Counted from the stretch's first letter, positions 43,056-53,196 are shown. The stretch is DNA of 64,000 nt from Methanolinea mesophila (GCF_017873855.1 NZ_JAGGKR010000001.1:1281529-1345528), one strand, 5' to 3'. The notes: generated by a model not told the origin, from the sequence alone. Translations and numbers: made by a program.

Positions 43056-44339
43056 GTGATCGAGGTCTATATCCTGGTGTTCTCATTCGCGGTGCTGGCA
43101 TTCGGGCTGATCTCGCACCGCATCGAACGGATGGTGATCACCGCTCCCATGGTCTTCGTCATCGCCGGCCTCCTCACCGGGAGCGCAGGGTATGTCGCCC
43201 CGGAATACGGTCTCGGACAGGACCTCGTCCTGATCCTGGTTGAACTTACCCTGGTCCTTACACTCTTCACCGACGCCGCCCGCATCAACCTGCCCCGGCA
43301 CTGGGGAACCGTCTCCATCCCCGCCCGCCTCCTGGCGATCGGCCTCCCGCTTACCATCGTCGCGGGAATGGCAGGTGCCGCATTCCTCTTCCCCGGGCTC
43401 ACCCTCCTCGAGGCCCTGCTCCTCGCGATCATCCTCACCCCCACGGATGCCGGCCTGGCCCTCCCGATCGTCAACAACAGACTGGTCCCGGTGCGGATCA
43501 GGAACGCCATAAACATCGAGAGCGGGTTAAACGACGGGATCGTGTTCCCCCTGTTCGTGATTGTCCTTGCGGTCCTTGAGAGCGAGATCTTCTCGATCTC
43601 CACCGGGTCCATACTGACATTCCTTCTCGAGCAGGTCGGGCTCGGTGTCCTGACCGGGATTTTCATCGGTCTCGCGGGGGGGTGGCTCATGAGCAGGGCG
43701 ATCGGACGGGGATGGATGACCCCCACCTACCAGCGCCTGGGCTTAGTCGCGCTCGCCTTCATCACCTGGGCGCTCGCCGGTGAGATCGGGGGGAACGGGT
43801 TCATCGCAGCGTTCACCGGGGGGCTCTTCGCCGGGTACGTGATGAAGGCGATGGGCAAAAAAGTGATAGATTTCGCCGAGGCCGAGGGGCAGCTCCTCAT
43901 CCTGGCGGTCTTCTTCATATTCGGTATCTTCATGGCAACACTCCTGCCAGGGATGACCTGGCAGTACGTGGCGTACGCGGTTATCTCCCTCACCCTGGTC
44001 CGCATGATCCCGGTGAAGATCTCATTTGCCGGCTCCCACCTCCGGCCCCAGACCGGCTGGTTCGTCGGCTGGTTCGGACCGAGAGGGCTCGCGTCCATCG
44101 TGCTCCTGATCCTCGCCCTGCAGCAGCTCTCATCGGATGCCTTCTCCCGGACCATCTCCCTCGCGGTGGGTGCTACCGTGACACTGAGCGTCTTTGCCCA
44201 CGGTATCACTACCATGCCTCTCATCGGCAGGTATGCAAAAGCGGTCTCCGGAATGAGCGCTGAAGCACCGGAGAAGGAAGAGGTCGAAGAAGTGCCCGCC
44301 CGGTCGAGCGTAATCTTCGGTCACCATAAGGAAGATTAG
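43056..44339 (+). CDS. CPA1-type Na+/H+ antiporter
   Basis: 427 residues with about 12 membrane helices. L-T-P-T-D-A-G-L-A and I-E-S-G-L-N-D-G-I are the ion-binding motifs of the CPA1 (NhaP/NHE) group. The cytoplasmic tail is short and acidic. It exchanges H+ for Na+ (or K+), for pH and sodium balance important to sodium-driven methanogens. The start is GTG 43056. Single gene. Confidence 0.9.
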   Translation: MIEVYILVFSFAVLAFGLISHRIERMVITAPMVFVIAGLLTGSAGYVAPEYGLGQDLVLILVELTLVLTLFTDAARINLPRHWGTVSIPARLLAIGLPLTIVAGMAGAAFLFPGLTLLEALLLAIILTPTDAGLALPIVNNRLVPVRIRNAINIESGLNDGIVFPLFVIVLAVLESEIFSISTGSILTFLLEQVGLGVLTGIFIGLAGGWLMSRAIGRGWMTPTYQRLGLVALAFITWALAGEIGGNGFIAAFTGGLFAGYVMKAMGKKVIDFAEAEGQLLILAVFFIFGIFMATLLPGMTWQYVAYAVISLTLVRMIPVKISFAGSHLRPQTGWFVGWFGPRGLASIVLLILALQQLSSDAFSRTISLAVGATVTLSVFAHGITTMPLIGRYAKAVSGMSAEAPEKEEVEEVPARSSVIFGHHKED

Positions 44340-44447
44340 GGTACGGCCGTCCCGAAACGATCCGTTCAGGCACCGGACCGGGTTTCCCGACGGTTCCGGG
44401 ACCGGCAGAGGCAACCGTTATTATCACCGGAGCATCCAGTAGTTGAC

Positions 44448-44906
44448 ATGAAGATCCAGTTGTTCCTCCTGGCGTGCTCGTTCCTTGCCGCCGGGGTGTT
44501 CGTCTCCGGCTGCAGCCTGCTCTTCAAGGACCCGGAGATCTCGGTGAAGAGCGTGGTGCCCACTTCGTTTTCTCTCAACGAGATAGCCCTCAACGTGACC
44601 CTCGATGTGAACAACCCGAATTCGATGGGTATCACCCTCAAGACCCTCTCGTTCGACGTCTACTACCAGCAGGGGAACGACTGGGTATACCTCTCCCACG
44701 GCGAGCAGAGCGGGGTCCGGGTCAACCCCGGCGAGAACGAAGTCACCATACCCGTCACGGTAAACAACGTGCAGCTGGGCAAGTCGCTCATCAGCCTGGT
44801 CAGCCAGGGGCAACTGACCCTGCAGATCCGGGGCTACGCCGCCCCCGACATCCTCGGGTTCGGCCCGAAGATCCCCTTCACCCATACCACCACCGTCTCC
44901 CTCTAA
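44448..44906 (+). CDS. lipoprotein with LEA14-like (WHy) domain
   Basis: 152 residues. A signal peptide and lipobox V-S-G-C (Cys21). The rest is one LEA14/WHy-type beta sandwich with the N-x-x-x-x-x-V-x-L-D-V-N-N-P-N-S pattern. Such domains are found in desiccation-response and cell-envelope proteins; substrate unknown. It follows the antiporter by ~110 bp. Confidence 0.85.
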   Translation: MKIQLFLLACSFLAAGVFVSGCSLLFKDPEISVKSVVPTSFSLNEIALNVTLDVNNPNSMGITLKTLSFDVYYQQGNDWVYLSHGEQSGVRVNPGENEVTIPVTVNNVQLGKSLISLVSQGQLTLQIRGYAAPDILGFGPKIPFTHTTTVSL

Positions 44907-45256
44907 GGGGGACTCCCCCTTCCCCCTTTCCGGCCTTTTTCCTGGTGGCCGACCGAATCCTCTCCCGGTGTCCCGTGAGGGGCTGATCGTCCGGAATGGC
45001 CGGCACCGGAACACGAAAGTATCCTCCTTTCGCCTGGATCGGGAAATCGGCGGGCATTATCAGGGAGTATGGATTTGCCGGAACACGCCGGTCCTGGATA
45101 TCGCGGTTTCGGGAGATTATCCAAGAGCACCATTGTCGATTCCGATCGGACGTCAGGCGACTCGTAGTGCAGGTCCTTCTACGGCCAGGTCCCAAAACAG
45201 CATACCTGCATCCGGGGAATGCTCCGGAAAAACCCTGGGAATATCCGTATTCCCCT
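44907..45256. other. gene-free spacer
   Basis: No gene is supported. A piece reading CCTGGATATCGCGG near 45091-45106 resembles the core of the dispersed repeats at 1909 and 7565. A large plus-strand open frame crosses here into the gene at 46709, but this part has no family character. Confidence 0.3.
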
Positions 45257-46432
45257 TTATATCGTAAGAAATCCACGGGGAACCAGGCTGGTGGCGAGCA
45301 TCACACTGTTTATCTCTTCGTGCTCCTTCCAGGTGGGTGCATCCCTGTTTACGGCGTCCAGCCAGAACTCGCTGAGGGTATCGGCCAGGAGGAGATACTC
45401 GTCCAGCTCTGCCACCTGACGCTGCAGAGACGTCATCTCCCCGAACACGCCCGGACGCTCTTCGATCAAGTCCCCGATCATCCTCACCCCCGAGAGCCCG
45501 ATCGCGAGCCCGAGCTCCCTGAAAGCGAGACGGTAGGTGGCGGGAAGACGGAGGGTCCCGCTCTTCACGAACGATTTGAGGCCGGTCCGGGCAGCGCTGA
45601 GGACCGTCTCGATCAGCCCGGGGGAGCGGATGGCTCCCCCCGCCATGAGCTGGGCGATCCGTGTAGCGTCGGAAAGGAGACTCCCCACCCCCAGGGGGTC
45701 GTCCGTCGGCACGACCGACCCGCGGCAGATCTCCGCGAAGTCCGCGATCTCGAGGCGAAGGTCAGGGAGTCCTGCGGAAGGGAACATGGAAGCGGTGGTC
45801 ATCTGCAGTTCGTGGCAGGTGACGAACCCGTCGAGGGGGTCGTGGAGACCTATCGAAGCGACCTGCGGGAAGGAGAGATCGATGCTCATCTTCCAGTACA
45901 TCATCCTCTTCCCCCCGTGCGGGGAGTTGTACGTAAACGCTGCGTGAGCCGCCCTGGCAAGCTCCATCGCCCACCGGACGTACGTCGGGTCGCCGGTCGC
46001 CCGCCCGACCCGCCCGAGGGCGTGCATCCACCGGGTCAGGTAATGGAAGTACTGCCCGTCACGGTCCCACTCGAGCATATCGTCAGGAGGATCTCCTTTG
46101 CGACGCTCGGGGAGCGTTTTTCCGATGCGAAGACCTCCCCGGGTAGGACTGACTTCTCCCTCCTCCTCCGACAGCCCGCTGATCCAGCCTTTCCGGGAGT
46201 CGTCCCCCCGGTGACGGCCGAGACTGTGGTGCACCTGGTATACCAGGGCCAGGGCCAGGTCCCTGCAGGACCCCGCCCCCATCTGCCGGAACAACTCAAG
46301 GTAGTTGCACACCGCGAACGCGTCCGTCCACAGGTAGCGCCCGGGGCGCTCCCGTTCCGGCGAAAGCCCGGTGCCGCGGGCAAAGTCCCGCATGATATCC
46401 CCGGCAATCGCAATGGTCTCATCCTGGTCCAT
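45257..46432 (-). CDS. conserved helical protein, (alpha/alpha)6-like, unknown function
   Basis: 391 residues, strongly helical with W-T-D-A-F-A-V-C-N-Y, L-T-R-W-M-H-A-L and an array of aromatic-rich helices. It looks like the (alpha/alpha)-barrel seen in glycoside-modifying enzymes and epimerases (AGE-like), but no catalytic motif is certain. Start: ATG 46432; twelve more residues from an upstream GTG/TTG are possible. Divergent from the gene at 46709. Confidence 0.7.
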   Translation of the reverse strand: MDQDETIAIAGDIMRDFARGTGLSPERERPGRYLWTDAFAVCNYLELFRQMGAGSCRDLALALVYQVHHSLGRHRGDDSRKGWISGLSEEEGEVSPTRGGLRIGKTLPERRKGDPPDDMLEWDRDGQYFHYLTRWMHALGRVGRATGDPTYVRWAMELARAAHAAFTYNSPHGGKRMMYWKMSIDLSFPQVASIGLHDPLDGFVTCHELQMTTASMFPSAGLPDLRLEIADFAEICRGSVVPTDDPLGVGSLLSDATRIAQLMAGGAIRSPGLIETVLSAARTGLKSFVKSGTLRLPATYRLAFRELGLAIGLSGVRMIGDLIEERPGVFGEMTSLQRQVAELDEYLLLADTLSEFWLDAVNRDAPTWKEHEEINSVMLATSLVPRGFLTI

Positions 46433-46596
46433 CTCGTCACATCCTCTCGGGCCGGCCCGCACCTGCATAAGAGCAGCCCGGATATCGTTATCAGGGTTTC
46501 GGGTACCGTCCCCCGGTCCGGGTTACTCCCCCCTCCCCGGGGTTGGCGAAGGTCCCGCCTTCTATGCCCCGACGGTCGGCAGGGCCCGGGTCACGG

Positions 46597-46646
46597 AACG
46601 TTGCAGGATACCGGATCGGACTTTTCGCCTGACGACGGGCAACGTT
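46597..46646. promoter_or_regulatory. inverted repeat before the 46709 gene
   Basis: AACGTTGC at 46597-46604 and its reverse complement GCAACGTT at 46639-46646 sit just upstream of a TATA-like CTTTTTATGC (46656-46665). This is the usual place of an activator or BRE-adjacent operator. An operator is possible but unproven. Confidence 0.35.
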
Positions 46647-46708
46647 ACCCACATCTTTTTATGCAGGCAGTCCCAGTTCACCTCATTACATCGAGGTGTC
46701 AAAAAACC

Positions 46709-48547
46709 ATGGATACTGAACGAGAGAAGATCCTTCTGGCAGCCGTCCACGCCACGACCTTCAAACCCGACTACATGACCAACGATAAGCTGGAGGCGGC
46801 GACCCGGGGGCACGGCGCCCTGGTGATCCCCGTCTTTGCCGCGGCCAACTCGCTCGCAGAGGACATCTTCTGCAGCGTAGGGATCCCCGAGATGCACCTG
46901 ATGGACCGGATGACGGTGGTCGATGCCTCCGCGGCCCAGCTCCCACTGGACATGGTGATCGAGAAAGCGGTGCGGGAAGCAATGCGGGCGGGTGCGGAGC
47001 CGGCAAACGCGGCGCTTATCGTGGCGGCACTGGCCTACTTCTCCGGCAGCTGCGCCCGGGCGGGTGTCCCGCTCGGCAACCGGAAGCTCGGGGCGATCGC
47101 CAGGATGCACGCCGGGGCGGACCGGACGAGCGCCATCGCCCTGACCACCAACAAGTTCACCCACCGGGTCCCGTCTTTTCCCGCGTACATGGCCATCTAC
47201 CAGAACCTGATGGACAAGAAGCTCACCTCCCTCGACGGGGCGGTGCTTCCACCATTTGTCGCGGGCGGCGGGGTCATGGGCCATGCCGCACTGGGAGAGG
47301 ACTACAATATTCCTGAACTGGCCCGGAATGCAGCAAGGGTAGGGACCGAGGCGCTCATGAGGAGCATGGAAGGGGCCGGGACCACCCCCTATCCGCTCTG
47401 GCCCGCGCTTATCGGCGCCGCGGTGACCATGGAGCTGGTCCACCCCGACGCCATGCTCGGCGAGGCATTCGGCAAGTTCGGTGAAGTGGACTCGGCCTAC
47501 CTTGCGGGAAAGGGGGCCATGGAAGCGGCGAAACTTCCGGCGAAACTCCACATGCGGGGGACCGGGGAGGAGTACGACACGGCCCGGGTGGTCGGCGACT
47601 TCGGACTTATCCTGAAGGACATCGGGGGGCCCTCGGTCATCGGGTCGATGGCTACCAACGAGATATTCGCCTGTTTCCAGGAATCTCCCATTATCGGTGC
47701 GGGCTTCTCCGGCGGGCCGGTGAACGTCCCCCTCGGGCACCTCGCAGGAGACACCGTCCCCGCCCTCCGCCTGCTTCTCAGTCACGGGGGGGATGTAGAC
47801 GCGACCGCGGAGGCAATCCGGGACTATAAGCTCCAGTCCTTCATCGACCCTGAGCTCGCCCTCTGCGCCCTGAACACCATCTCCCGGAAGGCGGAACAGG
47901 TCACCCGCGGCTCGGTCAGCCAGGCCTGCGTCCTGGCCAGCGAATCGGTCCGGGACCGGGCGATCTACCGCCGGGCCGCCACGGTATACGAGATGATGAA
48001 GGCCGGGAAATCCATCGAGGATGCCGCCCGGGCGCTTGACGAGGAACGGAAAGCCACCGTGGAGGCACGGGGCTCCGCCGTCCTTTCCGCGTTCACCGGG
48101 AAGAAGATCGTGTTCAAATTCACCGAGATCGCCCCCCAGGCACGGCGGACCGACAAGTTCACCGCGAAATACTGGGGTTTCGACGCAAAGTGCTCCTACG
48201 ATATCTCCATAGACGGGAAGACCCTGCACATCGATAACCTCACCGCCAAAGTGGTCCCGGACTACGCCCTCAAGGGCAAAGGGAGAGACAACCCCGACAT
48301 GGGCACCGCGATCTTCGCCGGGGCCGTACTCATCCAGGAGATGCAGTACATCGGCAACACCATCCTGAACATCACCGTACCGGCCGCAATCGCCGGTGCG
48401 ATGGGGATGGATCCCGCGGAGGCCGGGAAGAGGGCCGCGAAAGGGGCGTACCTCACCAACGCGATACCCGGCGGGAAAGAAACCGCGACCAGGGTAGCAA
48501 AGGTCGCAAAGATGGTCTATGCCAGGCTCAACGAACCGTTCCCCTGA
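46709..48547 (+). CDS. conserved 612-residue protein of unknown function
   Basis: Full-length soluble-looking protein starting MDTEREKILLAAVHATTF behind GAGGTG. Gly/Ala-rich segments (V-A-G-G-G-V-M-G-H-A-A-L-G, G-A-G-F-S-G-G-P-V-N-V-P-L-G-H) suggest cofactor or substrate loops. A C-terminal domain from ~430 carries K-I-V-F-K-F-T-E-I-A-P. I do not recognise the family. A much longer frame is open upstream to 44996 but overlaps other genes and is rejected. It may be regulated by the inverted repeat upstream. Confidence 0.75.
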   Translation: MDTEREKILLAAVHATTFKPDYMTNDKLEAATRGHGALVIPVFAAANSLAEDIFCSVGIPEMHLMDRMTVVDASAAQLPLDMVIEKAVREAMRAGAEPANAALIVAALAYFSGSCARAGVPLGNRKLGAIARMHAGADRTSAIALTTNKFTHRVPSFPAYMAIYQNLMDKKLTSLDGAVLPPFVAGGGVMGHAALGEDYNIPELARNAARVGTEALMRSMEGAGTTPYPLWPALIGAAVTMELVHPDAMLGEAFGKFGEVDSAYLAGKGAMEAAKLPAKLHMRGTGEEYDTARVVGDFGLILKDIGGPSVIGSMATNEIFACFQESPIIGAGFSGGPVNVPLGHLAGDTVPALRLLLSHGGDVDATAEAIRDYKLQSFIDPELALCALNTISRKAEQVTRGSVSQACVLASESVRDRAIYRRAATVYEMMKAGKSIEDAARALDEERKATVEARGSAVLSAFTGKKIVFKFTEIAPQARRTDKFTAKYWGFDAKCSYDISIDGKTLHIDNLTAKVVPDYALKGKGRDNPDMGTAIFAGAVLIQEMQYIGNTILNITVPAAIAGAMGMDPAEAGKRAAKGAYLTNAIPGGKETATRVAKVAKMVYARLNEPFP

Positions 48548-48781
48548 AAAAATACTCATAAATACCTCTTTTTCGGGAATCCTGAGAATCAACGTTTTTT
48601 CCGGAGATATCGACACTGTCCCCGGTGGAGTGTTCCGGCTCACGGATGAACACGTCCCATAAAACTACCTGAAATGAACGCGGATTCAGGCCTCTTATAC
48701 TCTATAGTAAAAGTGTAGTGCGAGAGGGGGACCTGTACTTTGTCCGGGGTGAAGCGGTGGCCATGTTCCTGAGTGGCGGCT

Positions 48782-49942
48782 TCACCCCTGGTTACATTCC
48801 CGTCCTTCCAGTTCCATTATCCGTGCTTCCGCCCGGGCGAGCTTTTCCCGCGCATACCGCCTCTGCAGGGCAACTCCCGCCTGCCGCACGAACGCCTCGA
48901 TCGTCTCCTTGTTCCTGATTTCATTCCCCTTTTTCAACCGGATTGTTACCGAACCGTAAAGTCCGCCCCTGCAGACGCATCCCATGGCATAATTCTTACC
49001 CAGTTCGAGCTGCTCCTGTATCCTGTCGCACAGTTCCTCCGGGAACATCCGGAAAAGCTGGAGGTAGAGACGTTCCGCACCCTCCTCCAACTGGCTCATG
49101 GTAAGAAAAGGGGTCGCTTCCGGGGCATTTTCCATTGCAAAAAGAGAGCCTTCGGGGGAAATACCAAGGCCACTGAAGAGCCCCTGGATCAGGCCCGGAT
49201 CACCCCCGACCGCGGCGAGGAGGAGCGTATTTGTCCGGGGATTGACGGAGCTGACTCCTACCATGCTTCCGGGGACAAGTTCCGCGGTCCGGTCCGCAAT
49301 ATACTGGTAAATGTTCTCGTCGTCTCCCATGTCGGCGAGCGTCGCCGATGTCCTGGCGAGGAATTCAAGGTTGTGAAGGTACTCCATCTGCGCCGTAAGA
49401 TCCTTCAACAGGACCGTGGTTCCCCGGACCCCGTCCTCAAAGAGCGTGGGGACGCCCCGGGCTGAGAAATGGAAGACATTCTCCCGCGGGCCTGGATCAC
49501 CTTTCCGGAGAGTGAACTCACGGGTGATCTCCTTCTCTCCGCAGAGCCCGGAAACCAGGGCTGCCAGGTACGGGACCTCCCTGACCGGGGTGGGAATATT
49601 ACCAATATCCTTTCCCTGGATTGCTAAATCGTCTTCAATCCCGAAAAATTCACGAAATTGTGGATTTGCAGCGAGCAGGCAGTCATGCTGATCCACCATG
49701 CAGATCAGTTCGGAAGAGAACATCAGCAGGGCCTGTGCAGGGACTCTTTTCATCGGATAAAACACCCTGCAGACCCCGAAAGTCCGGTATTCCGCTTCAC
49801 CTTTCGCCACAAGGATCTCCAGGTACTTGTTCACCGAGTTCCGGTTCATCTTCTGGCGTCTCGCGATCTCCTGGACGGTCAGGCCCCTCCGGTTGCACTC
49901 GAGGATCCCTTTTATCTGATACTCTGCATCCTGCGGTTTCAT
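48782..49942 (-). CDS. HTH-PAS-GAF transcriptional regulator/sensor
   Basis: 386 residues from ATG 49942 (alternatives 49987 and 49972). Residues ~8-60 form a helix-turn-helix with L-T-V-Q-E-I-A-R-R-Q-K-M-N-R-N-S-V-N-K-Y. A PAS domain (~75-190) and a GAF domain (~205-365) follow. There is no kinase. It probably binds DNA in response to a small ligand or redox signal. This one-component layout is frequent in methanogens. Target genes unknown. Confidence 0.85.
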   Translation of the reverse strand: MKPQDAEYQIKGILECNRRGLTVQEIARRQKMNRNSVNKYLEILVAKGEAEYRTFGVCRVFYPMKRVPAQALLMFSSELICMVDQHDCLLAANPQFREFFGIEDDLAIQGKDIGNIPTPVREVPYLAALVSGLCGEKEITREFTLRKGDPGPRENVFHFSARGVPTLFEDGVRGTTVLLKDLTAQMEYLHNLEFLARTSATLADMGDDENIYQYIADRTAELVPGSMVGVSSVNPRTNTLLLAAVGGDPGLIQGLFSGLGISPEGSLFAMENAPEATPFLTMSQLEEGAERLYLQLFRMFPEELCDRIQEQLELGKNYAMGCVCRGGLYGSVTIRLKKGNEIRNKETIEAFVRQAGVALQRRYAREKLARAEARIMELEGRECNQG

Positions 49943-50172
49943 AACCGATACGCTGCGTTTCGTACCAGGCATATTAAAAGATAGCATGATCGGGGAGCAA
50001 TTTCCTGGAGAGCCTTTGAACTCACGAGGATTACCTGACGATCAATTCGCAGGATCACGGACCTGTGAGCGGGATCCGAAGAAACAACCCCTGGGGGTCC
50101 AGGTCAGGACATCCTGGTTGCCGTGCGCTTTTCTACAGAAGGACCATCTTTCCCGTTTTCTCTCGGCTCCTG

Positions 50173-50787
50173 TCAGCGTCCTGAAGAATCACTCATCAGA
50201 TATCCCCCGAACCCCAGCATCCAGACCAGTACCGGGTATACGATCCACCGTTCGACCCCGCCGATCCCCAGGGGGGCAAGCGGGGCCGACTGTCCCAGTG
50301 CAAAATACGAGACGAGGGTGAACAGGGTGATAACCCCCAGTATCACCGAAAAGTACCGGAAGGGAACGGTCTCTACCCGGTACGCGGCAATGGCGGAAAT
50401 CCCCCCCGCGAGGAAGGCGAGAAGGGCGAAGATGGCGTGCACGGTGCCGTAGTTCCCGGGAAAGATCCCGACCCCCAGGACCCCGGCACCGAGCAGGGTC
50501 AGGGGGATGGAAACGAGCAGGTATCCGAAGGCCCGGTGGACGAAAAAGGAGGCGGCGATGATGAGCAGCCCCGTGACGATCATCGTTGCGTTGAAGATGG
50601 TCGCGGACGGCTGGACTATGATGTCCGGAGGAACAGACGCACCGAGGTCGCTGATCGTATTCTCCGCCGTACTGTAGCCGGGGTAGAGAGCTTCCGCGGA
50701 AATAATCCCCATGAGTGCAATCGCCCCCGCGAGAAAAAAAACAGCTCCGGCTGCCACCCGGTCCCGCACAGGACTGATTTTCATCAT
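50173..50787 (-). CDS. DUF998 membrane protein
   Basis: 204 residues with six membrane helices. The E-N-T-I-S-D-L-G-A motif early in the chain and G-x-G-x-F-P in the middle are typical of DUF998. Function unknown. Start: ATG 50787 or 50784. It lies 2 bp after the YqhA-type gene and is in one operon with it. Confidence 0.85.
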   Translation of the reverse strand: MMKISPVRDRVAAGAVFFLAGAIALMGIISAEALYPGYSTAENTISDLGASVPPDIIVQPSATIFNATMIVTGLLIIAASFFVHRAFGYLLVSIPLTLLGAGVLGVGIFPGNYGTVHAIFALLAFLAGGISAIAAYRVETVPFRYFSVILGVITLFTLVSYFALGQSAPLAPLGIGGVERWIVYPVLVWMLGFGGYLMSDSSGR

Positions 50788-50789
50788 AT

Positions 50790-51299
50790 TCAGCGCCGGA
50801 CCCAGATATATACCGATATCGCCGCGATCCCCGCGGCTATCGCCAGCCCGAATGCAAGGATATCGCCGGTTCCGTTCCAGGTGAGGGTCTCCCCGAGAAT
50901 GAGCACCGCGAGGGCGATTATCACCAGCCCCAGGAGTTTGTCCTTCAGGTCGTCGAGATCGCAGATCTTCAGCCACCCGGGGAGCGGTGCTTTTGCGATG
51001 AAGAGCTCGTAGAGGCCCAGGGCGATGATGTAAAACACGGTAGCCACGAGGAAGAGGTCTATGATCTCGATGAAGACCGCCAGAATCTCCTTGATCATGT
51101 TGATATCAAGCGTCATTTCTGACACCGTGGAAACGATGGTCGATATCGTGACCAGGAAACCCAGGATAAAGAGGAATATCGCGATCAGTGCCGTTCCTAT
51201 CACGGCGAGGAAGAACAGCCACCTGCTCGAGTCCGATATCACCCGGATCGTCCGGTCCCCGGAGTCCGCCGGTTCGCATGCCTCAGGTTTCTCATTCAT
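50790..51299 (-). CDS. YqhA/UPF0114 membrane protein
   Basis: 169 residues with four hydrophobic helices. The R-W-L-F-F-L-A-V stretch and the L-G-L-V-I-I-A-L-A-V core are like UPF0114. Function unknown; suggested membrane protein in stress physiology in bacteria. Start at ATG 51299. First gene of the two-gene operon. Confidence 0.82.
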   Translation of the reverse strand: MNEKPEACEPADSGDRTIRVISDSSRWLFFLAVIGTALIAIFLFILGFLVTISTIVSTVSEMTLDINMIKEILAVFIEIIDLFLVATVFYIIALGLYELFIAKAPLPGWLKICDLDDLKDKLLGLVIIALAVLILGETLTWNGTGDILAFGLAIAAGIAAISVYIWVRR

Positions 51300-51521
51300 G
51301 GTCGGTTCCCTGTTATTCCTCGGTTGTCGTCCGGGATTATTACATATTCCCCCGGTCATTCGGGATAAGTATCCCTTACTCTGTGATCCCGACGCCGACC
51401 CCGACTCCCGGTGAAAACGGTTTCACTGCTGGAGTCGGTTTCCCCGTCCGCCGTGATCCACGGATGCATCTGTACATTTGCCTGTGCTGCACGGCTCCAA
51501 AAAAATTAAAAAATGCGACGA

Positions 51522-51604
51522 TGCGAGTGGCAGGATTCGAACCTGCGAACTCCTGCGAGAATCGATCTTGAGTCGATCACCTTTGGCCGCTCGGTAACAC
51601 TCGC
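51522..51604 (-). tRNA. trnL: tRNA-Leu (anticodon CAA)
   Basis: Type II tRNA with a 7-bp acceptor stem (GCGAGTG/CACTCGC), D-arm with A-C-C/G-G-T, anticodon stem ATCGA/TCGAT around CT-CAA-GA (anticodon at 51568-51570), a long variable arm with CTC/GAG and a T-stem GCAGG/CCTGC. No intron. CCA is not encoded. The gene decodes UUG. Confidence 0.93.
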
Positions 51605-51753
51605 GCAGCATGATATATGTCGCCGGATGGTATAAGCGTTTGAGCTTCGTAGGGAGGAGGGAAAGGAACGAACATACCTGTCCATTCCCTGTGTTTCCCC
51701 GACCAGGCCGGAGCTGGAACCCGAGGGTCGGATCAGGTGAACGACTCCGGTCC

Positions 51754-53196
51754 TTAATTCCGCTCCGATCGTTCCTTCGCGATGATTCTCGCTCTCGCAT
51801 ACGATACCCCGCCAGCGACGAACGCGAGGACCCCTGACAGCCCCATGATCAGTGCGGCGGCGAACGCGAGCACTTCGTTGTTCGCTTCGAGAACGGGGCC
51901 CGAATACCCGGAGAACCCGATGCCCACCACCAGGAGGATCGACCCGAGGGATGCACCGAGGGCCATGCCCAGGTTCCTCACCGTGGCACTGATGCTGGAG
52001 GCGATCCCCACCTTCTCGGCGGGGAGGGCACTCATGATCTCGGTGTTGTTCGGGCTCTGGAAGAGGGCGCTCCCCACGGTCATGGGGAAGAAAGCGGCGA
52101 TGATGAGGAAGAGTTCCATCCTGATCGCGAGCCCGGCGAGCACGAACATGGAGATCCCGGCGACCACCATCCCCGCCATGGGATAGTACGGGGAGTAGTG
52201 GTTGTCATGGAGCCACCCGGCGATGGGCGATCCGACCACCATGACCAGGGGCATGATCAGGAATACCAGCCCCACCTGGGAGGGCGGCAGATCGAAGACC
52301 CCCTCGAAGTAGAAAGGGCCCACCAGGTTGATCATGAAAAGGGCGATGAAGTAGAGGAATGTCGCCAGGACCGGGAGACTGAACTTGAGATACCTGAAGA
52401 TAGAGAGGTCGAGGAGCGGGTCCTTCACCCGGGCCTGGGTGATGATGAACCCGGCGAGCGAGGCAAGGAATACTCCTCCGGTGACTATCACCGGCAGGCT
52501 CAGGGCGAAGTTTTCGGCGAGCTCGGACATGGTCAGGATCAGCAGCACCATGAAGGTCACCAGGAAGAACGCCCCGGCCCAGTCCATCCGGATCGATCTC
52601 CGGGGGAACTTCATCGCCCTGAAATAGTGCACCGCGAGGGGGACAAATACCGCCCCGATGGGTACATTGATCAGGAAGATATATTCCCAGCCGAGCGCAT
52701 CGACGATGAATCCCCCGAGGACCGGCCCTGCGATGCTCCCGATCGCCACCGTGGCCCCGATATAGCCCATCGCCTTCCCGAGCTCCTCACGGGGATAGAG
52801 CTGGTAGAGGATTGCGCTTGAGAGCGAGAAGAGCATCGCTCCCCCGATGGCCTGGATGACCCTGAAAAATACAAGCGCAGAAAGGGAAGGGGCGAGCCCG
52901 CACGCCAGGGACCCGAGAGTAAAGACCAGGAACCCTGTGGTAAAGACCCTGCCCCGGCCGAAATACTCCGAAACACGGCCGAAGATCAGGAGCAGGCTCG
53001 TCATCGTGACCAGGTACCCGGTGACCACCCACTGGGAGAGGCCGACGTTTACCCCGAAGTAGGTGGTGATGGTGGGAAGCGCGATGTTGACCACGCTCCC
53101 GTCGACCACCGCCATGAACACCGCCACGAAGACGATGAACGCGACCAGTCTCGGGGGTCGTGCCTCCTCTTCAGGGAGATTTCCGCTCGGTTCCAT
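51754..53196 (-). CDS. MFS multidrug efflux transporter (DHA2, 14 TM)
   Basis: 480 residues of the EmrB/QacA group of the major facilitator superfamily. Motif A is in G-R-V-S-E-Y-F-G-R-G-R, D-G-S-V-V-N-I-A-L-P in TM1 is the DHA2 signature, and G-P-V-L-G-G-F-I is motif C in TM5, the antiporter motif. It is likely to export drugs or organic solutes with H+. It may also export a native metabolite. Start at ATG 53196. Single gene. Confidence 0.9.
   Translation of the reverse strand: MEPSGNLPEEEARPPRLVAFIVFVAVFMAVVDGSVVNIALPTITTYFGVNVGLSQWVVTGYLVTMTSLLLIFGRVSEYFGRGRVFTTGFLVFTLGSLACGLAPSLSALVFFRVIQAIGGAMLFSLSSAILYQLYPREELGKAMGYIGATVAIGSIAGPVLGGFIVDALGWEYIFLINVPIGAVFVPLAVHYFRAMKFPRRSIRMDWAGAFFLVTFMVLLILTMSELAENFALSLPVIVTGGVFLASLAGFIITQARVKDPLLDLSIFRYLKFSLPVLATFLYFIALFMINLVGPFYFEGVFDLPPSQVGLVFLIMPLVMVVGSPIAGWLHDNHYSPYYPMAGMVVAGISMFVLAGLAIRMELFLIIAAFFPMTVGSALFQSPNNTEIMSALPAEKVGIASSISATVRNLGMALGASLGSILLVVGIGFSGYSGPVLEANNEVLAFAAALIMGLSGVLAFVAGGVSYARARIIAKERSERN

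Noticed and set aside
44996..46708. Long N-terminal extension of the gene at 46709 (frame open from 44996)
   Set aside because: It lies antisense to the helical protein at 45257-46432, is rich in Pro/Arg/His, and a good Shine-Dalgarno plus ATG exists at 46709.
46562..48643. 693-codon frame on the minus strand
   Set aside because: Shadow of the 46709 gene; low-complexity Gly/Arg/His composition typical of antisense frames in GC-rich DNA.
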